This document shows positions 7,593-15,595 of a stretch of 24,107 nucleotides of DNA, piece after piece. Position 1 is the stretch's first letter. Each line of letters opens with the position of its first letter. The position numbers and the translations under genes are program-made. The stretch lies in contig CANKEI010000008.1 in assembly GCA_947481115.1 (NCBI GenBank), positions 1 to 24,107 on the forward strand, written 5' to 3'. Below the pieces are notes generated by a model. That model saw nothing but the letters and a program-made list of their open reading frames with translations. It had not been told where the DNA came from and did not search any database. This DNA comes from a bacterium (lineage in GTDB: Bacteria; Babelota; Babeliae; Babelales; JABDEC01).

Positions 7593-8336
7593 ATGTTTCA
7601 GAAAACTTTAAGCACTCTATTTTTAATTATCGCCCCAACAATTTATAGCGCAGATTATACCACAAAGCCCGCCACAACCAGAGCAGAATATGAAAGGGCC
7701 AGGAATGCCAGGGAGGCTGCTGAACGCAAAGACTGGAGAAAGCGCGACGCTAGATTAGCAAATTTATTCCTTGGGCTAGGTGCCCAACCCGGAGTAGCTG
7801 AGCACATTGCCGCTGACCCCCTAAGTTACGCTCTTTACCCTCGTGACTATATAGAAGATGTTAACCAAAACCGCAGAGCTGCTGATCAAACATTCTTAGG
7901 AAGAGCCAGCCAAAAAATGTTAGAGCATGTTATAGATCCAGCTAGAAAACCACCTGTTTTTCAACCATTAAAAGAAGTCCATGATCGTTTTTTGCAATTA
8001 GATGCTGATATAGTTCATCATAAGCGTCAGGCTAAAGACGCTACTTTAGAGCTTGCACAACGCAGTGAACACCATAAATTAGTTGCCCGTCTGGAATTTG
8101 CTAGAAGCGAAATAGTTAAAAAAGATCGCGACACATATCATTTCTTTGAAGATCTTACGACCAAACATTTTAAGTCAAACCCGAGACTAGCAGCAGGATT
8201 TTTCATTTTAATGGCAGCTTGTGAAACCAAAATGCGCGAACAAGCTAAAGCTGATCGTAAACATGGCGCAGACGCCATAAGAACGGAAACTGTTGAAATT
8301 AAAAAGCGTGCTGATTATAGTGAAAGACGTGATTAA
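7593..8336 (+). CDS. Exported charged helical protein
   Basis: A 247-residue protein with a signal peptide (MFQKTLSTLFLIIAPTIYSA, cleavage near YSA-D). The mature part is very rich in Arg, Lys, Glu and Ala, with long predicted helices such as TRAEYERARNAREAAERKDW, and has no membrane segment except a mildly hydrophobic stretch (LAAGFFILMAAC) near 197-209. I do not recognise a family. It sits between the two paralogous small exported proteins (7183 and 8379) in the same orientation, and the downstream one starts only 42 bases after its stop, so they probably form a unit. Confidence 0.65.
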   Translation: MFQKTLSTLFLIIAPTIYSADYTTKPATTRAEYERARNAREAAERKDWRKRDARLANLFLGLGAQPGVAEHIAADPLSYALYPRDYIEDVNQNRRAADQTFLGRASQKMLEHVIDPARKPPVFQPLKEVHDRFLQLDADIVHHKRQAKDATLELAQRSEHHKLVARLEFARSEIVKKDRDTYHFFEDLTTKHFKSNPRLAAGFFILMAACETKMREQAKADRKHGADAIRTETVEIKKRADYSERRD

Positions 8337-8378
8337 TTAGATTTATACAAAAATTTAAAACAGTTTAGGATGCCTGCA

Positions 8379-8672
8379 ATGTTTAAATCTATCAAGCTTA
8401 AATCTACCAAAACATATTTACTAATATATACCAGCTTATTCTGTACTCAGCTGTCAGCCATTGGCCAACTTAATCCAGTTTTATTGGAACAACTCAAGAA
8501 ATATAATAAAGCTAGGTCAGCAAGATTAGCTAGTACAAGTACTACTAGACCTACACTTGCAGTTGTAGCCCCAGCAAGATTAACCGTTGTAGCCGATGAG
8601 ACGGCAGTAAGCACTAGAGATACGCGCTACGATGATACGCTAGCGTTTATACTTAGCAACCCATTTCATTAA
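8379..8672 (+). CDS. Small exported protein, paralogue of the 7183 gene
   Basis: 97 residues from ATG at 8379, chosen over ATG at 8370 because AGGA (8367-8370) lies eight bases upstream. The signal peptide KSTKTYLLIYTSLFCTQLSA matches that of the 7183 protein almost position by position. The following IGQLNPVLLEQL and the C-terminal end STRDTRYDDTLAFILSNPFH also match. The middle is Ala/Thr/Arg-rich and diverged. It is probably the last gene of the unit starting at 7593. It ends eight bases from the converging antiporter gene, with no clear terminator between. Confidence 0.6.
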   Translation: MFKSIKLKSTKTYLLIYTSLFCTQLSAIGQLNPVLLEQLKKYNKARSARLASTSTTRPTLAVVAPARLTVVADETAVSTRDTRYDDTLAFILSNPFH

Positions 8673-8680
8673 ATTTAAAT

Positions 8681-10294
8681 CTAAAATTTGCCACGATAGA
8701 TTCTGCTCAAAATTAACAGCATCGCAAAACAAACTGCTGTGCCAGCTGCAAATGAGCAGAGCACGTTATAAAACAAACTAAATTTAAATAATATTCCGGA
8801 AACTATATACGCCACTAGTGTGCCAATAATCGCTGGCGTAGCATAAAACATCTGTGTCTTAATATGATCAATTAAATAAGCACCACTGCTATTAGCAGAC
8901 ATGACCGTCACACCAGAGACTGGCGAAAAATGATCTCCCGCCGCTGCTCCAGCTAAAATCGCCCCGAGTGATGGCAATAGAATTGCGATGGCAGCGCCAG
9001 ACACTGGTATCTGCAACTGCAATAAAGCTACTATCATTGGAACTGTGAGCGGGGTTACTACAGCCATAGTTCCCCAGGCGGAGCCCGTAGCGGCTGCGAC
9101 TAAGAAAGATACTACAAAGATCATAGCCGGCAAAAATATTAAATCGATATGACTTAGTAACAAACTCGCTAAATAGAAACCAGTCTGCAAATTATCCCGT
9201 AAAATCGCACCAAACAGCGCTGCTATAATTAAGATAAAAATTGCCGTAACCATTAAATTTATACCGTCTTTGAAAATTTTAGGCAGTTGGTTAAAATTAA
9301 GCTTATTTCGCCAAAGTGCTAGCAAGATGCTTAAGATTAGCGATCCGAAAACCGCAAAAAACAAAATGGGAAATAGGCTATATTTTTGTTGAAAGATTGC
9401 CACAACACTAGTTTGTGTGCCCCCAAACAACGAATAATTACCCTGATATAAAATACCCACAAAAATTAAGGTAATTAAAGATAGTATGGGAAATAAAAAA
9501 TCTGTTAGCGAACCAACTGAACTGCTCAATTCATGCTCGTCTGTAGATCTGATCGGCGCTTGTCCGCCAAACAAATTACCAGTCATAGCGGCAATAGTTT
9601 CATGCTTGTGCATTAAGCCAAACGAAATTTCTTGATAAATAATAAACCAAATTGAAGCTAACATAATAAAAGAATAGAACACAAATGGAATCACTTGTAA
9701 GAAAATATTATATGGATCCGCTGCTACCAACTGCCCAGTTTGTCCAGCACCCGCATGCAAATTAATTCCAGCTTGATCAAACTGACTCACGATCACACCT
9801 ACCCAACTTGAGATCGGTGCGATAATCGCCAACGGTGCCGGTATTGAAGCTAAAATAAATGCTAATTTAACTTTAGGGATCTTTAAACGATCTGTAATTG
9901 GTCGCATAATATGACCAACAGTTAAACAACTTAAATAATCATCTATAAAGAAGCAACATGATAACAATATGGCAGCGTATTTAGCTGACTTAGCAGTCTT
10001 TAAGCGACTGGTCATTAAGCGCGCCAGTGCTACTGTACCACCAGTTTGATTTAATAAGACTACGACTATACCCACAATTAAAACAAAACCGTAACCGTAA
10101 AGATTGTCAGGATCTAGTAAAAGATTTTTTAAGTGATTAAGTACTAAACTAAATGCTTGTAAAATATGTCCATCAGTGGCGATCACACTAGCTGAGAGCA
10201 CACCCAGTCCCAATGATAATAAAATATTTTTGGTCACAAAAGCGATTACTAATACTATGATGGGCGGCAATACTACTGGCCAACTATTGATCAT
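8681..10294 (-). CDS. NhaC-family Na+/H+ antiporter-like transporter
   Basis: A 537-residue inner-membrane protein with roughly a dozen hydrophobic helices, matching the NhaC family (COG1757). Diagnostic is the segment FFIDDYLSCLTVGHIMRPIT (115-134), with acidic residues in a membrane helix; the family region around IPAPLAIIAPISSWVGV follows, and a later helix has TGSAWGTMAVVTPL. Members exchange protons for Na+ or, in some cases, organic anions; the substrate here is unknown. The ATG at 10294 has AGGA upstream (TTAGGACTAGC). It is divergent from tilS across a short AT-rich spacer. Length is normal and there are no lesions. Confidence 0.85.
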   Translation of the reverse strand: MINSWPVVLPPIIVLVIAFVTKNILLSLGLGVLSASVIATDGHILQAFSLVLNHLKNLLLDPDNLYGYGFVLIVGIVVVLLNQTGGTVALARLMTSRLKTAKSAKYAAILLSCCFFIDDYLSCLTVGHIMRPITDRLKIPKVKLAFILASIPAPLAIIAPISSWVGVIVSQFDQAGINLHAGAGQTGQLVAADPYNIFLQVIPFVFYSFIMLASIWFIIYQEISFGLMHKHETIAAMTGNLFGGQAPIRSTDEHELSSSVGSLTDFLFPILSLITLIFVGILYQGNYSLFGGTQTSVVAIFQQKYSLFPILFFAVFGSLILSILLALWRNKLNFNQLPKIFKDGINLMVTAIFILIIAALFGAILRDNLQTGFYLASLLLSHIDLIFLPAMIFVVSFLVAAATGSAWGTMAVVTPLTVPMIVALLQLQIPVSGAAIAILLPSLGAILAGAAAGDHFSPVSGVTVMSANSSGAYLIDHIKTQMFYATPAIIGTLVAYIVSGILFKFSLFYNVLCSFAAGTAVCFAMLLILSRIYRGKF

Positions 10295-10430
10295 GCTAGT
10301 CCTAAAACTAAAATTTTGAATGATTTAAAATATTAATTAATATAATTTTATTAATATAATACTGTAAACGTAAAATGTCAGTCTCTTGATTCACACGTGC
10401 AAAATATTTAAAGCTAGCTACACTTGGATT
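10295..10430. promoter_or_regulatory. Divergent promoter region between nhaC-like gene and tilS
   Basis: A very AT-rich spacer with the direct repeat ATTAATATAAT twice (about 10335-10360), each copy giving a TATAAT-type -10 candidate. TTGAAT at 10316-10321 is a possible -35 for tilS, but spacing to the first TATAAT (10341) is 19 bases. Promoters are likely here; the exact ones cannot be fixed by eye. Confidence 0.35.
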
Positions 10431-11378
10431 ATGCAGATTCTACAAACAAAATTTAAAGCTTTGATTCCAACAGAATCAACCGTAATCTTGGGCCTATCGG
10501 GCGGGCCAGACTCTGTGTTTTTATTACACCTGCTAATTATTTTACAAAAAAGTCACAACTTTCAGCTGATCGCAGCCCATCTTGACCATGAATGGCACAG
10601 TGAGTCTGATCAAGCACGAGAATTTTGCACTCAGCTCTGTGCAAACTTACCAGTAACTTTTATCTCCCAAACTATTAGTCAGCTAAATTTTACACCAAAA
10701 CAAACTGGGTCGCAGGAAGATTTAGGTCGCCAATATCGCCGTTATTTTTTTGAACAGTTAGCTGTTGAACACACTCCAGCTAAAATTTGGCTAGCCCACC
10801 ATTTGGATGACCAGATCGAAACTTTTATTTTACGCTTAGCTAGAGGCACTAGCTTAACTGGCTTAACTGGCATTAAAACTCAAACTGGTTTATATATACA
10901 CCCGCTATTACAGTTAACTAAGTTAGATATTTTAAATTATTTAGAGATTAATAAGATTAATTATTTCACTGATCCGACTAATAGCTCTTTAGATTATTTG
11001 CGTAATAAAATTAGACAGACTGTACTACCAGCACTATATCAAGCTGATCCTAGATTTCAGCAAAATTTTAAACGTAGCTTAACTAAGCTACAAGCCAGTG
11101 AGCAGTTTCTTGCTTCATACACCAGTAAAATTTACCAGCAACTAATTACCCCAGAGTATCTACTAGATCTTATCAAATTTAAGACGCTGGAAAATTATTT
11201 ACAAAACAGAGTTTTATTACACTGGCTCTGTCAGTCCGGCGTTAAATTTACGCTAACCGAAAAATTCTTAGCCGAAATCTTGCGCTTTTTACAGCACCCT
11301 AACGCTACCAGCTCCCATCAACTAGGTACTTGTCTAATTAGTAAAAAAGCCGGTTTCGCCCAAATTTCAGGCAATTAA
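10431..11378 (+). CDS. tilS: tRNA(Ile)-lysidine synthase
   Basis: An ATP-dependent PP-loop enzyme that attaches lysine to C34 of the CAU-anticodon tRNA-Ile, which lets it read AUA; essential in nearly all bacteria. The PP-loop SGGPDS is at 23-28 (ILGLSGGPDSVFLLHLL). The N-terminal core motifs HLDHEW, the AHHLDDQIETFILRLARGT block and RNKIRQTVLPAL are all present. At 315 residues it lacks much of the longer C-terminal region found in E. coli TilS and resembles the short forms of many other bacteria. I chose ATG at 10431 because it gives the usual distance to the PP-loop; a TTG at 10386 would add 15 unconserved residues. Confidence 0.95.
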   Translation: MQILQTKFKALIPTESTVILGLSGGPDSVFLLHLLIILQKSHNFQLIAAHLDHEWHSESDQAREFCTQLCANLPVTFISQTISQLNFTPKQTGSQEDLGRQYRRYFFEQLAVEHTPAKIWLAHHLDDQIETFILRLARGTSLTGLTGIKTQTGLYIHPLLQLTKLDILNYLEINKINYFTDPTNSSLDYLRNKIRQTVLPALYQADPRFQQNFKRSLTKLQASEQFLASYTSKIYQQLITPEYLLDLIKFKTLENYLQNRVLLHWLCQSGVKFTLTEKFLAEILRFLQHPNATSSHQLGTCLISKKAGFAQISGN

Positions 11379-11406
11379 AAATCACGTAAACAAACTACAC
11401 ACCCCA

Positions 11407-11431
11407 GCTCATCCCGAGCGTAGTCGAGGGA
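11407..11431. repeat. Palindromic repeat copy B
   Basis: GCTCATCCCGAGCGTAGTCG and onward, ending in AGGGA. The core TCCCGAGCGTAGTCGAGGGA is the exact reverse complement of the core at 17511-17530. It lies between the converging tilS and SET-domain genes, where a bidirectional hairpin could act as a transcript end. Confidence 0.75.
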
Positions 11432-11445
11432 CTTTAGGGGGATAA

Positions 11446-12183
11446 TTAATCAAAATTTTCGGGATTAATTTTACGCGTATCCCAATAACCTTTACCATAA
11501 CTCACAGTGATCTGCTTACCAGCCGGAATAGCCTGATTTGCCACATACGCAGCATGCCATTGACCATCAATTGGCACATCGATTTTATCAGTATTGGGTT
11601 TATTAGCATGATTTACATAACGCATTTCATTGCCTTCATACTTAGAATCTAGTGAAACTTCGATCGGTGCGCCGTCTTTATTTTTCTTAGATGGATAAAC
11701 CCACGAAAAAGTCGTATCGTTTACAAATGCTTTATCTTTAATGATTCCAGTATATTCACCAATTAAATCACCCTCATGAATTGACGCCTCTGCAAAAATC
11801 CCATAGCCAACTTTGTCACTAATAAAACGCAAACTAATCGGTGCTACATATCCGGCTTTAATCTGCGCACTATATTGCTGAGCATACCATTCATACTTTT
11901 TGGGAACGTTAAGATATGGCAAATCACGTTTAATATCTAAACCTGCTAACTGTTGCGTCTCAAAAATCGAATTATATAAATATTTAAGCTTTTTTTCTTG
12001 AAATATCGCAATATTTTTAGCTCTAATAGCTGTTTTATCTAGTGTTAAATTAGCCCGTAAATTTTGTAGGCGTGCTACAACCGTTAAGCAACTACCGCTA
12101 AAACTACAATAACCACTATAACTGGCTAGTCCAACTAAAATAACTGCCACAATTACTAAAACTTTTTTAAACTTTTTGTACAT
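11446..12183 (-). CDS. Exported or membrane-anchored SET-domain protein (lysine methyltransferase-like)
   Basis: 245 residues. The basic start and hydrophobic segment (KKVLVIVAVILVGLASYSGY, 7-26) are a signal anchor or signal peptide. Residues 119-235 form a SET domain. The S-adenosylmethionine-binding GYGIFA is at 126-131 (then HEGDLIGEYTGI). The active-site NEMRYVNHANKPN is at 185-197, matching the R(F/Y)xNH knot motif. The C-terminal SET motif is ITVSYGKGYW at 225-234 with the catalytic-type Tyr. Such enzymes methylate lysines, mainly of histones, and bacterial forms in intracellular species are often secreted effectors. Here the N-terminal segment places the catalytic domain outside the cytoplasm. 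The ATG at 12183 is the natural start. The gene converges with tilS. Confidence 0.88.
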   Translation of the reverse strand: MYKKFKKVLVIVAVILVGLASYSGYCSFSGSCLTVVARLQNLRANLTLDKTAIRAKNIAIFQEKKLKYLYNSIFETQQLAGLDIKRDLPYLNVPKKYEWYAQQYSAQIKAGYVAPISLRFISDKVGYGIFAEASIHEGDLIGEYTGIIKDKAFVNDTTFSWVYPSKKNKDGAPIEVSLDSKYEGNEMRYVNHANKPNTDKIDVPIDGQWHAAYVANQAIPAGKQITVSYGKGYWDTRKINPENFD

Positions 12184-12307
12184 AGCGCTACCTGCACTCC
12201 CTGTTAAAATTTTTTAAATAATCATAGTTAATAATTATTAATTAAAAACTAAGTTAAAAAATAGTCACCCCGCAAGTCAACTAAAAACAATTAAATGCAA
12301 AAAAAAT

Positions 12308-12336
12308 TTCCCTGTTAACTTCACTTATGCTATAAT
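12308..12336 (+). promoter_or_regulatory. Extended -10 promoter for the 12466 gene
   Basis: TGCTATAAT (12328-12336) is a full extended -10 box; a weak TTCCCT at 12308-12313 sits 17 bases upstream. A start near 12343 gives a leader of about 120 bases, which contains a loose AACTG...CAGTT pairing but no riboswitch that I recognise. The rest of the 282-bp gap 12184-12465 is AT-rich with no gene. Confidence 0.55.
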
Positions 12337-12465
12337 GATCAACTGAATCTGCAACTGTAAATTTAAGTCGCAGTTCGCAACCTAGGTAATAAAAATAAAC
12401 GGTACTGATATAAGTAGATATTTAAGATTTAATCACAATCACATTTTTTAATTTCTGAGGATACT

Positions 12466-13374
12466 ATGAATAAATTTAACAAAATCATTTCGTTAGCGGT
12501 TTTAATCGCCGCCTGCAACACGCAATTTGCAACCGCTGAGGCCGTTGTTAATGAAAAACGAGCCAGCAGAACACCTGAAGTGATCTATACTGAGATACTA
12601 AAAAATATTAGAGCTGGAAAAAAAGACAACAGCCAGTCTGATGATGTACTAATGCAACAATTTTTAAAAGATGAATTTGGCTACTGTGCCAAAAAAGGCG
12701 AAACTACCTTCCATATTAGAAGATCTCAAGCACAATGCATGAAAGACTTAGCACCCTTACAAGCTATTCTGATTAGATCTCTTAAAGCACATATGGATGA
12801 CGTTATCGCTAAAGAAGCTGCTGCAACCGAAGCTGAACTGCAAACTGCCGCACAAAAATTGGCTGCTGATAAAGCTGAGATTTTAGCCTCAATTGATGCA
12901 GAATATGCTGATACTAATATTAGATTTTCAGAAAGATTAGCTGCTGCAAAAGCAAAGCTTGCTCGTGAAGATGCAGAATTTGTTTCTAGATCAGCTGCAT
13001 TAATCACCATGGCTGCTGAAACTAAAGCTGCTTTAGAAGCTACAGAAGCTGCTCTAGTTGAAGCTCACCGTGCTGCACTAGCTGCAATTAAAGATCCACA
13101 AGTAACTTTAGAAGATAAATTAGCGAAAATTGCTGCTGCACCAAGCGATGTACAAGCTAATCTATATCATGATTTGCTAAATCCAAGCGCAGTAATTCTT
13201 ACAGTTAAGCCAGAAGCTACTCCCGATGTAACTATCACAATAGATATCGATGATTTTCCAGCTGCTGAAGTTACACCAGTTCCTGCGGTAGAAGCATCTG
13301 TTATTGAAAATACAGTTGCGCCAGAAGCAGCACCTGAAGTTGCTCCAGCTGCTGAAGAAACCTCAGCTCGCTAA
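12466..13374 (+). CDS. Exported Ala/Glu-rich coiled-coil protein
   Basis: 302 residues. The signal peptide (MNKFNKIISLAVLIAACNTQ, continuing FATAEA) is nearly shared with the next gene. The mature protein has a short domain with two Cys (FGYCAKKG and AQCMKD). It is followed by a long heptad-like, Ala/Glu/Lys-rich helix (about 110-220) and a Pro/Ala/Glu/Val-rich tail, ending APEAAPEVAPAAEETSAR, probably unfolded. This build resembles a periplasmic or surface stalk protein. I recognise no family. The start is well supported by GAGG about 6 bases before the ATG (CTGAGGATACT). It is preceded by an extended -10 promoter and probably co-transcribed with 13452. Confidence 0.7.
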   Translation: MNKFNKIISLAVLIAACNTQFATAEAVVNEKRASRTPEVIYTEILKNIRAGKKDNSQSDDVLMQQFLKDEFGYCAKKGETTFHIRRSQAQCMKDLAPLQAILIRSLKAHMDDVIAKEAAATEAELQTAAQKLAADKAEILASIDAEYADTNIRFSERLAAAKAKLAREDAEFVSRSAALITMAAETKAALEATEAALVEAHRAALAAIKDPQVTLEDKLAKIAAAPSDVQANLYHDLLNPSAVILTVKPEATPDVTITIDIDDFPAAEVTPVPAVEASVIENTVAPEAAPEVAPAAEETSAR

Positions 13375-13393
13375 TTAAACTTATCTAATTGTA

Positions 13394-13415
13394 GGGCTGG
13401 TTGAAAAATCGGCCC
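13394..13415 (+). other. Intercistronic hairpin
   Basis: GGGCTGGTT (13394-13402) pairs with AATCGGCCC (13407-13415), with one mismatch and one G-U pair, around a GAAA loop. It has no T-run after it. It probably stabilises the upstream message or sets the ratio of the two exported proteins. Confidence 0.45.
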
Positions 13416-13451
13416 CTCAACTTAACATTTCTAACTTTTGAGGATCATACC

Positions 13452-13814
13452 ATGACTAACTTCAATAAAATTATCGCCACAGCTAGCTTATTTGTAGCAT
13501 GCAATGTTCAAGTTGCTTTTGCCGCTGAAGCTGCTCCTGTGATTGAAACTGCTGCTGCTACAATTAGCAAACAAGCTATTGTAAGTTCAACTTTACGAAG
13601 CAAGTTAACTGAAGTTGGCAAATGGTGTTCTACTAAGAGTGCTGCAGTTACTAAAGCTACTAATGATTTTAAGACCGAATCACTTAACATCATTGAAACA
13701 AATAAAAAAGCCATAACTATCGCTGTTGCTACAGTTGTAGTTGCTGGTGTTTGCTATGCAATTTACAAACGAAACCAAGCTAGAAAAGCTGCTGCTTGCG
13801 ATTGTAACGCGTAA
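13452..13814 (+). CDS. Exported small protein with C-terminal membrane anchor
   Basis: 120 residues from ATG at 13452, chosen because GAGG lies just upstream (TTGAGGATCATACC). An upstream in-frame start at 13401 lies inside the hairpin and lacks a ribosome site. The signal peptide MTNFNKIIATASLFVACNVQ (continuing VAFAAEA) parallels that of the 12466 protein. The middle is Ala/Thr/Ser-rich and probably helical. Residues 86-104 (KAITIAVATVVVAGVCYAIY) form a membrane helix followed by a basic segment and a Cys-rich end, CDCNA. The likely topology is an exported N-terminal domain with a C-terminal anchor. Family unknown. A terminator follows at 13861. Confidence 0.68.
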   Translation: MTNFNKIIATASLFVACNVQVAFAAEAAPVIETAAATISKQAIVSSTLRSKLTEVGKWCSTKSAAVTKATNDFKTESLNIIETNKKAITIAVATVVVAGVCYAIYKRNQARKAAACDCNA

Positions 13815-13860
13815 TTGCGACATCCAAGTTAACAAGCTTACAACTTAGCTATACAAGTTA

Positions 13861-13904
13861 AAAAGACGGGCTGCATGATCAAATGATTGTGTAATCCGTC
13901 TTTT
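13861..13904 (+). terminator. Rho-independent terminator of the exported pair
   Basis: AAAAGACGG (13861-13869) pairs perfectly with CCGTCTTTT (13896-13904), followed by GTTT. It lies 46 bases after the stop at 13814 and separates the exported pair from the TonB-like gene. Confidence 0.75.
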
Positions 13905-13979
13905 GTTTACAGAAAAACAATATTTTATTTTTAAAAATTTTGTTTACGAAATAGGGCCAGATCGATTATCCTGTAAAGC

Positions 13980-15593
13980 ATGATCAATGAAGCACCCAAA
14001 TTATCAATTCGCCCCATCTTAGTTTTTAGTTATGTAATACTATTACACGTAATTATTTTAGTGATTTTTTTTATGCAAATTGCTGATCCAGAAAATAAAT
14101 TAGCGCAAACTATAATTCAAAAATTTACATCGCAAAATATACCTCGACCATCGCAGCCTAACCCACTAGTATCACAGCCTCCTAAGCTAACAACTAAAAT
14201 TTCTAAAGCTAAGCTCGATAAAATTCTCGCTGAACAAACTGGACAACATGCCCTTAAAGCTGCTAATAAAGTTAAAACTATTAACGACGAACAACTTTAT
14301 TTTATTAGTCACGTGGTTGATATGTCTGATGAACCAAAACAACCAAACGAACAAACAAAAAGCCCAAGTGACCAACAGCCTACTCTCAAAAAAGAACTTG
14401 CCACAAAAACACCTACCCAAACTCAAGCACCAACTGGCTCACAAAAAAAAACTGTAGCTATGTCAGAAGAGAAACCAGAAACTTCACAAGTTAGCCAACA
14501 ATTGACACAACCAGATATTACAAAAACTAGTGCTGCTATCAAAAAGATTTTGGAATTAGCTGGCAGTTATTTACCCGAAATAAAGCCTAATACTAATAAA
14601 AATAGCACCACTGAAATCCAACCAACTGGTCCCACTGTGCCAAAAACTTTAGCTACCCCAACTATAGTTAAAATTAACCCAACCAAAGCTCCCACAGGCT
14701 CAACTGTAGACCCAACTACTTTAGGATCTTTAGAGCCTACAGAAACTGTACGACAATATAGTGATCGTGAGTTAGCGCAATTACAAAAAGATTTAGAAGC
14801 TAAAACTGAGTTATTGGCACAACAGGCCCAACTGAACTCACAAAAATATACTATAACTAAAACTGAACTTAAAAACGTTAAATTTAATTTAGATGTTAAT
14901 AATCGCACTGACCAAAAATTAAATTATCCCGATAGCCAACGGCTTGATCGTGTGACTATCGAACTGCCAGAAGTTACTGAGCCTAATGAACTAACCCTCG
15001 ATCCTGCTAATCCTAATAATAATAATAATAATAATAGTAGTAGTAGCAGTAGCAGTAGCAGTAGTCCTAAATTTCAAGCTAACACTCCAGAAACAAATAT
15101 TAATATTGGTGATCACTCTAATGGACCTGGCAGCAAGCCCATTATTAGAGCTTTAGCGCCTAGTGCTTATTTACGATTTGCCAATGCTAACGGCCAACAT
15201 ATTATGTCTCAAGCTGGACTCAAATCCGGGCAACCAAGCATCCAAGATTTACGCAAATTAAGTTATAATGCCATGGTTATGCGCACTTTTGGCGATGCAT
15301 TTAACGCCTTTAAATTAATTTTCAATATGTTTATTAACGAACATACGACTATTTTTGTACGATTTGTGATTGATCCAACCGGTAAAGTTGTGCATATAGA
15401 TACCCATTCTGATAACGCTACGCCAGATGTACTAGAATTTATTCGTAAGGCCATTACGTATGCTAATCCATTTCCACCGTTGCCGAAACATTTAGCAAAA
15501 GATAACTATATTTTTGGACCATTTGCGATTACCTTTCATTCGGGACGTGTAGCCGGTCAATATGTTTGGACGCAAAGTAGCTCAGCGAGATAA
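13980..15593 (+). CDS. TonB/TolA-like envelope-spanning protein
   Basis: 537 residues with the layout of a TonB- or TolA-type energy-coupling protein. There is a short cytoplasmic N-terminus and a single membrane helix (about 11-33, ILVFSYVILLHVIILVIFFM). A very long, Thr/Pro/Gln/Lys-rich periplasmic linker follows, including a short coiled coil (about 260-290) and an Asn7-Ser10 tract. The C-terminal domain (about 440-537) has FVRFVIDPTGKVVHI and ANPFPPLPKHL, the TonB/TolA C-terminal pattern. It should reach across the periplasm to an outer-membrane partner. No exbB/exbD or tolQ/R lies beside it. The ATG at 13980 has no clear ribosome site. Only two bases separate its stop from the next gene. 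Confidence 0.7.
   Translation: MINEAPKLSIRPILVFSYVILLHVIILVIFFMQIADPENKLAQTIIQKFTSQNIPRPSQPNPLVSQPPKLTTKISKAKLDKILAEQTGQHALKAANKVKTINDEQLYFISHVVDMSDEPKQPNEQTKSPSDQQPTLKKELATKTPTQTQAPTGSQKKTVAMSEEKPETSQVSQQLTQPDITKTSAAIKKILELAGSYLPEIKPNTNKNSTTEIQPTGPTVPKTLATPTIVKINPTKAPTGSTVDPTTLGSLEPTETVRQYSDRELAQLQKDLEAKTELLAQQAQLNSQKYTITKTELKNVKFNLDVNNRTDQKLNYPDSQRLDRVTIELPEVTEPNELTLDPANPNNNNNNNSSSSSSSSSSPKFQANTPETNINIGDHSNGPGSKPIIRALAPSAYLRFANANGQHIMSQAGLKSGQPSIQDLRKLSYNAMVMRTFGDAFNAFKLIFNMFINEHTTIFVRFVIDPTGKVVHIDTHSDNATPDVLEFIRKAITYANPFPPLPKHLAKDNYIFGPFAITFHSGRVAGQYVWTQSSSAR
15015..15065 (+). repeat. In-frame trinucleotide microsatellite (AAT)7(AGY)10
   Basis: Seven AAT codons (15015-15035) are followed by ten AGT/AGC codons (15036-15065), partly alternating AGC-AGT. 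They encode Asn7-Ser10 in the linker of the TonB-like protein. Slippage would change linker length in whole residues and never break the frame. Confidence 0.95.
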
Positions 15594-15595
15594 CT

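Noticed and set aside
12726..13010. Minus-strand open frame within the exported coiled-coil gene
   Set aside because: Produced by Ala/Glu-rich codons of the sense gene; the Ala/Ser-rich product is typical of a shadow frame.
14567..14908. Minus-strand frame of 113 codons and others inside the TonB-like gene
   Set aside because: Shadow of a Thr/Pro/Lys-rich linker; the sense gene has a complete domain layout.
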